Assembly (NCBI RefSeq): GCF_965221945.1
Contig: NZ_OZ244925.1
Coordinates: 3,596,001 to 3,660,000 of the forward strand
DNA from: Poriferisodalis sp965221945
GTDB taxonomy: Bacteria > Actinomycetota > Acidimicrobiia > Acidimicrobiales > Poriferisodalaceae
Direction: 5' to 3'
DNA length: 64,000 bases
The position numbers were made by a program, and so were the translations under genes. This document shows, one piece after another, positions 1 through 8,881 of the stretch; within the stretch, counting starts at the first letter, position 1, and every line of letters starts with the position of its first letter. The notes under the pieces are model-generated. The model was not told where the DNA came from. It was given only the letters and a program-made list of their open reading frames with translations, and made no database searches.

Positions 1-2
1 TG

Positions 3-2792
3 CTGAGAACCTACGGCACCGACGACTTCATCGGCTTCGAAGTCGACGTAGCCCTCACCGCGCACCTAGGCATCGACATCGAGTACATCATCGGCGGCGA
101 TGAGTACATCACCGCTTCTACGGTCGCCGACAAGATGGGCGACGCAGGTGTCATTCCCGGTTTCGGCCGCACTGCGATTGTCGCCAATGGCGAGGTGTTT
201 GCTGACGCACTCGTAGCCGGTCCCTTTGCCGCACGCGGCGGCCATCCGATCTTGCTCACCCCACGTGACCGATTGGACTTGAGTGCTCGTGCTGGGTTGG
301 CGAAGGCGAAGGCAGAGCACGTCATCGTGATGGGTGGCACCGCGGCGATCAGTGAGGAGGTCGAGGAGTCCATCACAGAATCTGGGATGTCGGTGACGAG
401 ACTTGCTGGTCGCACGAGGTACGAAACAGCGATCAAGGCCGCGAATTTCATTCGGAACCGCTACGGCGACACAGCCGGCCAAGAGTGCTTCACGACCCGG
501 CGGATCGGGGTGGCGCGGGCGGGGGTGCCGTTCGATTCGTTCAGTTCGGGTCCGCTGCTGGGTCGTCTCTGCGCGCCGCTCGTGCTCGCCGATCCCAGCC
601 TTGTCCCGGCGGCAACTGCTTCGCATCTTGACCAGGTACGGGTCTGGACAGCCTCGGGCGGCTCGCCGTCGCTTCAAGCGATCATCTTCGGCGGCGAGGC
701 GGCGGTGTCAAGTGCGGGATTGACGAGCTACCTCGAGGCCGAGCGTGACACCGCGTTCACGGGCATCGTGACGGTCGGCACACGACCCATCGGCGGCTGC
801 GGTGGTGCGATTTCCGATGGTCCGACCCGGATTCTCGATCAGCGTGTGCAGGATCCGGCTTGGTCCCCGGACTGCACGAAGATCGTTTACGCCAAGGGCG
901 GCCAGTTGTGGACAATGGACCGTGACGGCACCCAGCTGCAGATGCTCGTCGGCCATGACGACGGCCGTGTTGCGGACCCGGACTGGTCGCCCGACGGCAC
1001 CCGGATTGTGTACCACACCCAAGTACTTGAACCGGGTACGAATTCGACGTCTCATGTCTGGGTCGCCTCAATCGATGGCACCGGAACCAGCCAGTTGACC
1101 TTCGGCGATGTGTCGGACGATTCGCCTTCGTGGTCACCCGATTCAGCGCAAATCGCGTTCCGGCGTATTCGGGGCGCAGGACTAGATGTGCAAGGTCAAC
1201 TCGTCAACGCCCAATTCGATCTCGTCACGATGCGGTCGTCGGGCTTCAACCCAGTGGTGCGCACGGCTTTCGGGGAGGTCGGTGGGTCTACGAAGCAGTC
1301 CACAGACCCCGTCTGGTCTCCGAAGTGGTCGCCCAGCGGCGACCGCATCGCTTTTGTTTCCCCAGCAGGATTCGTGTATGTCATCGCGCCGGATAGCTCA
1401 CGGGCCCGTCCGGTCGCCAGTGCAGCCAACCCCGGCAATGGTCTGTCATGGTCGCCCGACGGCGACCGAATAGCGTTCGTCCGCGCAGCTTCGCAAGGGT
1501 CCTACATCGTGATCGCCGATGTCGATGGTCTCGACGAAGAAACCGTGACAGACTCGGTTGGAGGCCATCCAGCGCCGGACTGGTCTCCCGACGGGCAGCG
1601 GATCCTCTTTTCTTCTGGAAAGTTCGTTTCAGCAACAGGAGCGCGCGGAACACCGATTCCAGTGGGCGCCCGCGAATGCCGCCCCCAAGGTGTCATGGGT
1701 GACACAACGGCGGGATTCCCGCTCCAAGACTCGGTGCCCACCACGGGCGTTGTTCGTGTCGCCGTGTTGTTCATGGACTTCCCCGATGCGCAGGCTGAAC
1801 ACTCCACGTATCGCGAAGCCGAACTCGGTTTGCCGCGGATTGAGACTTACCTCGAGACCGTCAGTTACGGAAAGCTCGATGTCGAGTTCGTGCCGTTGCA
1901 TCGATGGCTACGAGCGGAGCGAGACTGGGATGCATACATCGCTCGTACGCCGCTCGGATTTGCTCTAGGCCAGGAGGCGTCCGCGCATGCGGTCGCGTTA
2001 GCCGACGGCGAATTCGACTTCTCAACGGTGGATCTCGCGTTGTCGGTGTTTCCAAGCAGCCACTTTGGCGGCGGGAACGCCGGGGGTACCGCTGTCGCTG
2101 ACGGTGTGACGGTCACAACTACGCGAGTGAACACCATTGAGCTCCGCGTGGGGCCTCGGCAGTTACAGGACTGGGGGACCATCGGCCGTCACGAAATTGC
2201 CCACAGCCTCGGGTTGGTCGACATGTACAGCTACGAGAGCCGCCTGTTTCCCGAGCTACCTGAAGGGCACCGATGGGGCCGTTCCGGATTCGGACCGATG
2301 GGACTTGGCGCGAGATTCGCAGTCCATCAGGACGATGACATTTGGAGAGTGGGTGGCTCCGAAATGCTGGCGTGGAATCGGTGGCAGCTCGGTTGGCTGT
2401 CCGAGTCGCAGGTGCACTGCCTCAGCGGCAACAGAACGACGGTGAAGCTATCGCCAGTGGCGCAACCGGGCGATGGGGTTGCCATGGCGGCGGTACCGGT
2501 CAACACGCAAGGGGTTCTTGTAGTCGAGAGCAGACGCCCTCTTGGATTCGACAGCGTGCCGACCGAATCCAGTGGAACCCATGATGGGAACGGGGTACTG
2601 GTGTACACCGTCGATGCAGCATTCCAGACGGGTGATCTGCCCATCAAGATCGCCGGCGATTCCGGCGACGGTTACGTCGATTATCTCCCGTTGCTCCAGC
2701 CGGGCGACTCGGTCAGAGTCCGCGGCTACACCGTCACTGTCACCGCCGACGACGGCGACACACACACAGTCACGATCACTCGCAGCAGTTGA
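3..2792 (+). CDS. CWB2 - PD40 propeller - M6-type metalloprotease, 5' end outside window
   Basis: The frame is open from the left edge with no stop, so the true start lies upstream; the first internal start codon is at 135. In order, the visible protein holds CWB2 modules to about residue 265 (IIGGD, VIVMGGTAAIS and RLAGRTRYETA motifs), a TolB/PD40-like propeller at about 280-545 with repeated WSPDG motifs, then a zincin domain at about 580-800. The zincin carries HEIAHSLGLVDMY (bases 2190-2228), which fits the HExxHxxGxxD zinc motif of the M6/immune-inhibitor-A clan. It is probably a secreted, wall-attached protease; CWB2 repeats are known to bind cell-wall polymers non-covalently. It lies upstream of two more CWB2 proteins on the same strand. 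Domain calls are firm; the substrate is unknown. Confidence 0.85.
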   Translation: MRTYGTDDFIGFEVDVALTAHLGIDIEYIIGGDEYITASTVADKMGDAGVIPGFGRTAIVANGEVFADALVAGPFAARGGHPILLTPRDRLDLSARAGLAKAKAEHVIVMGGTAAISEEVEESITESGMSVTRLAGRTRYETAIKAANFIRNRYGDTAGQECFTTRRIGVARAGVPFDSFSSGPLLGRLCAPLVLADPSLVPAATASHLDQVRVWTASGGSPSLQAIIFGGEAAVSSAGLTSYLEAERDTAFTGIVTVGTRPIGGCGGAISDGPTRILDQRVQDPAWSPDCTKIVYAKGGQLWTMDRDGTQLQMLVGHDDGRVADPDWSPDGTRIVYHTQVLEPGTNSTSHVWVASIDGTGTSQLTFGDVSDDSPSWSPDSAQIAFRRIRGAGLDVQGQLVNAQFDLVTMRSSGFNPVVRTAFGEVGGSTKQSTDPVWSPKWSPSGDRIAFVSPAGFVYVIAPDSSRARPVASAANPGNGLSWSPDGDRIAFVRAASQGSYIVIADVDGLDEETVTDSVGGHPAPDWSPDGQRILFSSGKFVSATGARGTPIPVGARECRPQGVMGDTTAGFPLQDSVPTTGVVRVAVLFMDFPDAQAEHSTYREAELGLPRIETYLETVSYGKLDVEFVPLHRWLRAERDWDAYIARTPLGFALGQEASAHAVALADGEFDFSTVDLALSVFPSSHFGGGNAGGTAVADGVTVTTTRVNTIELRVGPRQLQDWGTIGRHEIAHSLGLVDMYSYESRLFPELPEGHRWGRSGFGPMGLGARFAVHQDDDIWRVGGSEMLAWNRWQLGWLSESQVHCLSGNRTTVKLSPVAQPGDGVAMAAVPVNTQGVLVVESRRPLGFDSVPTESSGTHDGNGVLVYTVDAAFQTGDLPIKIAGDSGDGYVDYLPLLQPGDSVRVRGYTVTVTADDGDTHTVTITRSS

Positions 2793-2847
2793 CGATGTCG
2801 CGGAGACGATCCACTCGGGGCCGAGTTCCGGTCAGAGGCGAAGTGAT

Positions 2848-5800
2848 GTGAAACGGCTGCGCCGGGGCGCTGTTGCGGCGGTCGGATGCCTCGTGGTCAG
2901 CGGCGCACTTGCCGTGGTGCCACCGGTCGCGACGCATCCCGCAGCAGCACTGAACGTCTCCGAATCGGTCTTGGTGGTGGCGTTGGGAACGTCGCTGCCT
3001 GATGTGGGCACTGCGGCATCGCTGGTGGCTGCGGGCGAAGGCGAAGCCGTGGTTCTCGCCGAAGCGGTGGACGAACTCGGCGCGGGCGGAGCTTTGATCA
3101 TCGCGGACCAGCAGCCGGACCGCATCTTGGTGGTGGGCGGCGCCAGCGCCGTCGGTCCGGGTGTTGTGAGCGAGTTGCGCTCCTTGGCGCCGGGCGTCGA
3201 CATCGACCGGCTGTCCGGCAGCAATCGCATACATACGGCCGCGTTGGCTGCTGCGCGAGCGCTGCGGGGCTCTGGGTCGGTCACGGTGGTGCTTGCGAAC
3301 GGCTGGTCGTTGCCCGATGTGGGCGCGGCGGCCTCCGCGGTGGCGTCGGGTGCTGCAGACGCAGTGCTGTATTCCAGCCGGGACGCGCTTGGCGAGTCGA
3401 CCCGCCAGGTGCTGGCCACACATCGGCCGGTTCGCATACTGGTGGCCGGCGGTGCCGCGGCGGTGTCGGCCGATGTTCTGGCCAGCGCGACCGAGTCTGC
3501 GGGGGTCGTCCAGACGGAGCGGCTCGGCGGCACGACCCGGGTGGAGACAGCGGCGCTCGTCGCGCAGCACGCCCTGGACGGCGGTGCCACGACGGCGGTG
3601 CTCGCAAACGGCTGGTCGTTGGGTGACGTCGGCATTGCGGCCTCATTGGCGGCGGCGCTGCCGGACAGCGTCGTGCTGTATGCCGACCCGAATGCGATCG
3701 GTGCTGCGACCGAAACAGCGCTGACCGGGCACTCGATTGATCACGTGTTCCTCGTCGGTGCCGTAGACGCCGCGACGACGCAGCTCTTGGCCGACATCGG
3801 GTCCAAGTTGGGTGTGACACAGATCACCGAAGCAACGCACACGTCCCTGCACGCACTGGGAGCGGCCGCGCCTGCAAGCCAGTCGCGCTTCATCGCGGTC
3901 AGCGCCGCTTCGTCGTTCGCATGCGGCATCGAGCCCGATGGCACGGTGGAGTGCTGGGGCAACAACGGTCGGAACGACGCAGCGGCTCCTGCCGGGACGT
4001 TTTCCTCGCTCTCCGCCGGACAGAACTACTCCTGCGGATTGCGCTTGGACGGCACGGTCTCTTGTTGGCTGTTCGACGGCAGCGATAGGCCGGCCGCACC
4101 GTCTGGCGTGTTTGCCGCAGTCTCGGTCGGGAGCACCAACTCGTGCGGCCTGCGACCCGACGGCACGGTCGAGTGCTGGGGCAGCACGTACAGCGGCGTC
4201 AACGATGTTCCCGACGGGTCCTACACCGAGATCACCGTCGGGCGAGATCATGCGTGCGGCCTCCGAACCGATGGCTCCATCGAGTGCTGGGGCGACGACG
4301 ACGGCGGCGAGACGATGGCACCCGCGGGAGCGTTCGACTCCGTGGCTGCTGCACGCAGCGGAGACGACACGTGCGGCGTTCGGCCGAACGGCACAGTGGA
4401 GTGCTGGGGCCGGCGGTACCAGGGCGACAACGCATTCGAGGTTCCGCCCGGAGCGTTCCGCTCTGTCATTCCCAACGTGAATCATGCGTGCGGCATCAGG
4501 ACGGACAGCTCGGTGGAGTGCTGGGGCACCAACTCCAACGGCCAGCTCGGCGCACCGCACGGCGCCTACTGGGCGGTCAGCCTCGGCTTCCAGCACACCT
4601 GCGGTCTGCGCCTCGATGGCACCGTCGTGTGCTGGGGCGAGAACAACCGGGGGCAACTGGAGGTGCCCCAACGCGACGACGCACCGCGCCTCGCGCCGCG
4701 GCTGTCATCGGACGCTGCCTGGGTTGTCGGCATCGGCACTCTCGTCGAAGTGGACGTGAGTTTCCCCCGTGCCGTGGACGGACTGGAGGTGGACGACTTC
4801 GACATCGTCAATGGCGACGCGACAGCGCTGGAGGGATCCGGCGTGAGCTATCGGGTGACGGTGGTCGCGAGGTCGCCGGGAACCGTGGTGGTCCGCGTAC
4901 CCGAACGAGCAGCCCATGACCGGCTCGGCTACGGCAACGAGAAGTCCCAACCTGTGGCGATCACCGTCACGGACAGCGGTGCTGGTTCAGCCTTGGGTTT
5001 GGACACGTGGAATCGCGATGCCGCGCTTGCCGCGTATGAGGCCGAGTACGAGCGTGGGGAGCCCGATTGGGGCTACACCGGCAACGTGGCGGACTGCGTA
5101 GCGGGATCCACCAGCCAGGAATTCCGCGACAGCATGATCCAGCGAGTCAACTGGTTCCGCCGCATGGCGGGGCTGACCACCGTCACCGAGAACAGCGGTT
5201 TCTCGTCAACCGCCCAGCACACCGCGCTGATGATGGCCGCACAGGGCTCGCTCTCGCATTATCCCGGCAACGACTGGAAGTGCTACTCCGAAACGGGCGC
5301 GTTGGGGGCTCGTTCGAGCAACATCTTCCTCGGCGTTTCCGGCCTGCGCTCCATCGACGGCTACATCCAGGACTCCGGTGCCAACAACCTGAGGGTGGGG
5401 CACCGCACGTGGATCTTGCTGCCGCAGCAGACGATGATCGGCACCGGAGACGTCCCCGACATGCGCGGCGTCCACAGGGCCAGCAATGCCCTGTATGTGT
5501 TCGGGCCTCGGTCGTCGACTCGTGAGGTTCGCGAGCAGCGCGGCTTCGTCGCATGGCCTCCGCCCGGATACGTCCCGTACACATCGGTGTGGGGACGTTG
5601 GTCGTTCGGTCTGGCCGCGTTCGAATGGCAGTGCAGCCAGCGAGCCCTCTGGCAGTGCCGCCCTGATGTCTCCGGCGCGACAGTTGCGATGATCGATGAG
5701 TCCGGTCCCGTGGACATCGAGATCATCGCGAGAGCGGATCTGCTGACCGACGCAACGATCGTGTGGGCAGTCGCAGGCGACACCAACTCGGGCCGGCACG

Positions 5801-5922
5801 AAGAACCGGTCGACGGCGAGCGCTGCTACACAGTGTCCATCAGCGGCGTGCGCGTCGACGGCACCGTCCAAGACCCATACGAGTACATGACCTGCGTCAT
5901 CGACCCCGACACTGAGGCTTAG
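2848..5922 (+). CDS. Secreted CWB2 x3 - RCC1-like x7 - CAP domain protein
   Basis: I chose GTG 2848 because it begins a signal peptide (VKRLRRG, a hydrophobic stretch, then an Ala-rich cleavage region); the frame also opens further upstream but that would overlap the preceding gene. The product is about 1024 aa. Three CWB2 modules (about residues 40-335, with ANGWSL.DVG and LVVGGA-type motifs) precede seven RCC1-like repeats (about 354-605), each with a Cys pair in the pattern CGLRxDGTVECWG. Seven repeats fit a closed propeller, and the paired cysteines suggest disulfide-stabilised blades. An Ig-like segment (about 615-710) and a CAP/SCP-like domain (about 760-880, VNWFRRMAGL) follow. The ligand of the propeller and the CAP activity cannot be deduced. 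Confidence 0.87.
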   Translation: MKRLRRGAVAAVGCLVVSGALAVVPPVATHPAAALNVSESVLVVALGTSLPDVGTAASLVAAGEGEAVVLAEAVDELGAGGALIIADQQPDRILVVGGASAVGPGVVSELRSLAPGVDIDRLSGSNRIHTAALAAARALRGSGSVTVVLANGWSLPDVGAAASAVASGAADAVLYSSRDALGESTRQVLATHRPVRILVAGGAAAVSADVLASATESAGVVQTERLGGTTRVETAALVAQHALDGGATTAVLANGWSLGDVGIAASLAAALPDSVVLYADPNAIGAATETALTGHSIDHVFLVGAVDAATTQLLADIGSKLGVTQITEATHTSLHALGAAAPASQSRFIAVSAASSFACGIEPDGTVECWGNNGRNDAAAPAGTFSSLSAGQNYSCGLRLDGTVSCWLFDGSDRPAAPSGVFAAVSVGSTNSCGLRPDGTVECWGSTYSGVNDVPDGSYTEITVGRDHACGLRTDGSIECWGDDDGGETMAPAGAFDSVAAARSGDDTCGVRPNGTVECWGRRYQGDNAFEVPPGAFRSVIPNVNHACGIRTDSSVECWGTNSNGQLGAPHGAYWAVSLGFQHTCGLRLDGTVVCWGENNRGQLEVPQRDDAPRLAPRLSSDAAWVVGIGTLVEVDVSFPRAVDGLEVDDFDIVNGDATALEGSGVSYRVTVVARSPGTVVVRVPERAAHDRLGYGNEKSQPVAITVTDSGAGSALGLDTWNRDAALAAYEAEYERGEPDWGYTGNVADCVAGSTSQEFRDSMIQRVNWFRRMAGLTTVTENSGFSSTAQHTALMMAAQGSLSHYPGNDWKCYSETGALGARSSNIFLGVSGLRSIDGYIQDSGANNLRVGHRTWILLPQQTMIGTGDVPDMRGVHRASNALYVFGPRSSTREVREQRGFVAWPPPGYVPYTSVWGRWSFGLAAFEWQCSQRALWQCRPDVSGATVAMIDESGPVDIEIIARADLLTDATIVWAVAGDTNSGRHEEPVDGERCYTVSISGVRVDGTVQDPYEYMTCVIDPDTEA

Positions 5923-5926
5923 TCAC

Positions 5927-8698
5927 GTGCCAGGCGTGCTTCGGGGGCTCTGCGTGGCGGTGTGTTCGACCGTCTTGGCTGCATCGATGCTCGCGGCGCC
6001 GTCGGCGGCGCAGGCCAATGCGGGCTCCACCCTGATCGTTGCCAACGGCGGCTCGTTGTCAGATGTCGGCACGGCTGCGTCGCTCGTCGCCGCTGGCGGG
6101 GGTGATGCCGTGGTCTTCGCCGCATCCGCTCACGCCTTGGGTGAGCGATCCGCCGCCGTGGTGGCCAGGTTCGCTCCTGACCGGGTGGTCATGGTGGGCG
6201 GGACTGCCGCGCTGACCGACGCCATCTATGGCGAGCTGAGGCGTCTGGTGCCACGAGTGGCGATCTCGCGTCACGCCGGTGCGGATCGGATCGACACAGC
6301 GGCCCGTGCTGCTGCGGGCTCGCTCACCGGCGCCACCGCACCGACGCTCGTGGTCGCGAACGGGTGGTCGCTGTCCGATGTGGGGACTGCGGCGTCGGCG
6401 GTCGCGACCGGCCGCGGCGACGCTGTGCTCTATTCGGAGAGCGACGACCTAGGGGCACCGACCCGTGAGCTGCTGAGGGAGTCGCAGCCGGGTCGAGTGC
6501 TTCTGGTCGGCGGAGCGGCCGCGCTCGCTGAGAGCGTCGCGGAAGAGATCCGTGCCTTGGCGCCAGGAGCAACGGTGGAACGTCTGGGGGGCGCAACGCG
6601 CATCGACACCGCAGCACTGTCAGCTCAACGCGCGCTCGAGGCTGGAGCGACCCACGCGGTCGTGGCCTATGGCTGGTCCGAGACCGACATCGGGATCGCG
6701 GCCGCACTGGCTGCGTCCGACGGCAGCAGCGCTGTGCTCTATGCGGCGTCCTCCGACGCCCTCGGAACGGCCACGGCGGAGCTGCTGCGGGAGCACCGAC
6801 CCAGCACCGTCACGCTGGTCGGGGCGCCCGAGGCACTTGCCGCTGCTATCGAGGCTGAGATAGCCGGGCTTGCGCCTGAAGCGGAGGTTCGGCGCCTGGG
6901 CAGCCTCGACGTCGCCGCCTCGGCTGGGCTTGCAGCAGCCGATGCCGCGTTCCGTTTCATCCAGGCCGACTCAGAGGCTGACGTGCCGACGGCCAATGCC
7001 GGAACTCATGTGCCAGAGCCCCTTCCGGAGCACTGGCTCGACCGCCTCAACGCCTACCGCGCCGCGTCGGGCCTGCTGCCGGTCACAGAGAACTCCGAAT
7101 GGTCTGCGGGCATCGTGAAGCACCTTGAGTACCTGCGAATAGAAGGGCCCTTCGGAGACCCGACCCAGGCGTCGAGCCATCATCGCGAAGACCCCACAAG
7201 CCCGCACTTCACCATCGAGGGGCATCGCGGCGGACAGAGCTCGAACCTGTCGTATGCGAACCGGACTGACGCCGATGGGATCGACAGTTGGATGCGAGCG
7301 CCCTTCCACGGAGCAGCGATGCTGTACCCGCTCTTGGAAAGGGTTGCGCTCGGTCGCTCTGAACGACCTGATGGCCGCTTCGACCACGGACTCGATGTGA
7401 TTCGCGGGCGATCCGGCAGCACGCATTCAGAAACCGTCGTGTTTCCCGGGGCTGGCAGCTGGGTGCCGCTCACGCGCTTCACCGGCGAGCGTCCCAATCC
7501 GCTGGACCACTGCCCTGGCTATCAGGAGCGGCCAAGTGCTGGGCTGCCGTTGATCATCCTGTTCCCGACGAGCTTTCGTTTCGCTGCGGGAGCAACGGCC
7601 GAACTGCGAGGCGCCAGCGGCCAGCACTTCCGCACGCTCGACGGCAACCTGTGCAGCGTCCACGCGGCGAGCAACAGGATCTTCCTCATAGCGAACGAAG
7701 CCCTGGAGCCTGGCGAGTGGAAGGCGACGTTCCGCATCCGCACGGGCCAGTCACTGACGTGGTGCTTCGGCGTCTATGAGGCCTCGGCGGCCTCGGTCCC
7801 GCTCAGGCGGCTAGCGGGCTGTGAGGCATTCTCCAGCCGCCCGACGCTGCAATCGTCTGACTCCGGCGGCGCAGCAGACGCCGGCCAGTCGTCCGATGCT
7901 TACACCGCCGTCAGCGCCGCCGATGCCGTCGGCCACATCAGCATCTGCGTGCTGCGAGCCGACGGCTTCGTCGAGTGCAGCGGTCGAGGACAGGCGAGGA
8001 ATATTCCCGATGGTCCATTTGTCGCTGTTGGCGCAGGCCCTTCGGGATCATGCGGCCTGCGCCCCGATGGGAGGATCGAGTGTTGGGGCGACCTCTACAG
8101 CGGTCAGACGTTCGGCGGCATACCAGAGGTGCCACAGGGCACATTCACGGTGCTCGACGTGGGCCGCCAGCACTCATGCGCAGTCCGCAGCGATGGCGCG
8201 ATCAGGTGCTGGGCTGACAACTACGGCAACGACTACGGCCAGGCAGACCCGCCAGCGGGGACATTCACCGATGTCGCGGTCGGCTGGTCCCACACCTGCG
8301 GCCTCCGTGTCGGCGGCGCCGTCGAGTGCTGGGGCGGCGAACCGTACCTGCCGGAGATTCTGCAAGCGCCGTCCGGCAGCTTCACAGCGATTACTGCCGG
8401 CAGCTCGCATACCTGCGGCCTGCGTGCCGACGGCACCGTTCACTGCTGGAGCGGATTCAGCAATGACGAGACGGTCGTCACACCAGCGGGCGAGTTCACG
8501 GCCATTTCTTCTGGCCGACGCCACGTCTGCGGGATCCGCCCCAACGGAACCGTGGAGTGCTGGGGCGGTGGCATCTACACCGAACTGGACGCACCCGCGG
8601 GCCACTTCATCTCCATAGCCGCAGGCGAAGCATTCTCGTGCGGCATCCGCGCCAACGGCGAGCTCGAATGCTGGGACGGCTCCGAGAACCGGCGCTGA
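5927..8698 (+). CDS. Secreted CWB2 x3 - CAP - Ig-like - RCC1-like x7 protein
   Basis: GTG start four bases after the preceding stop, so probably the same operon. A signal peptide (hydrophobic, ending near AAPSAAQANA) leads into three CWB2 modules (about residues 35-340). A CAP-like domain (about 368-515, LNAYRAASGLLPVTEN) and an Ig-like domain (about 535-620) follow, then seven Cys-paired RCC1-like repeats at the C terminus (about 658-923). The modules match those of the upstream protein, but the propeller now follows the CAP domain. The CWB2-CAP-Ig core also matches the protein at 56516-58369, so this gene looks like that architecture plus a propeller. Probably wall-anchored surface protein; target unknown. 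Confidence 0.87.
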   Translation: MPGVLRGLCVAVCSTVLAASMLAAPSAAQANAGSTLIVANGGSLSDVGTAASLVAAGGGDAVVFAASAHALGERSAAVVARFAPDRVVMVGGTAALTDAIYGELRRLVPRVAISRHAGADRIDTAARAAAGSLTGATAPTLVVANGWSLSDVGTAASAVATGRGDAVLYSESDDLGAPTRELLRESQPGRVLLVGGAAALAESVAEEIRALAPGATVERLGGATRIDTAALSAQRALEAGATHAVVAYGWSETDIGIAAALAASDGSSAVLYAASSDALGTATAELLREHRPSTVTLVGAPEALAAAIEAEIAGLAPEAEVRRLGSLDVAASAGLAAADAAFRFIQADSEADVPTANAGTHVPEPLPEHWLDRLNAYRAASGLLPVTENSEWSAGIVKHLEYLRIEGPFGDPTQASSHHREDPTSPHFTIEGHRGGQSSNLSYANRTDADGIDSWMRAPFHGAAMLYPLLERVALGRSERPDGRFDHGLDVIRGRSGSTHSETVVFPGAGSWVPLTRFTGERPNPLDHCPGYQERPSAGLPLIILFPTSFRFAAGATAELRGASGQHFRTLDGNLCSVHAASNRIFLIANEALEPGEWKATFRIRTGQSLTWCFGVYEASAASVPLRRLAGCEAFSSRPTLQSSDSGGAADAGQSSDAYTAVSAADAVGHISICVLRADGFVECSGRGQARNIPDGPFVAVGAGPSGSCGLRPDGRIECWGDLYSGQTFGGIPEVPQGTFTVLDVGRQHSCAVRSDGAIRCWADNYGNDYGQADPPAGTFTDVAVGWSHTCGLRVGGAVECWGGEPYLPEILQAPSGSFTAITAGSSHTCGLRADGTVHCWSGFSNDETVVTPAGEFTAISSGRRHVCGIRPNGTVECWGGGIYTELDAPAGHFISIAAGEAFSCGIRANGELECWDGSENRR

Positions 8699-8841
8699 CT
8701 CATCGCGCGTGACCTCGTGTTCACACCGCTTCATTTGTCGCGCACCGTCGAGATCTCGACTCGCCGGGGCGTGTAACTGCTGATCAACCGAAAATGTGAC
8801 GACAGCCGCTCGGGGGGGCTGCGGTAGCATTCGAAATGTAG

Positions 8842-8858
8842 GAGGCCGTACGGGCCTC
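8842..8858 (+). promoter_or_regulatory. Hairpin in leader of ECF sigma factor gene
   Basis: A perfect 6-bp inverted repeat (GAGGCC / GGCCTC) with a 5-nt loop lies 24 nt upstream of the ATG at 8882. It could fold in the mRNA leader or be a protein-binding palindrome. The 183-nt gap before the gene shows no strong -35/-10 pair that I can defend. Function is a guess. Confidence 0.35.
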
Positions 8859-8881
8859 TGTTAGCGACCCTGAGAACCGTT

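Noticed and set aside
2542..2847. Upstream start of the second CWB2 gene
   Set aside because: It would overlap the protease gene by 250 bp and bury the signal peptide; GTG 2848 is better.
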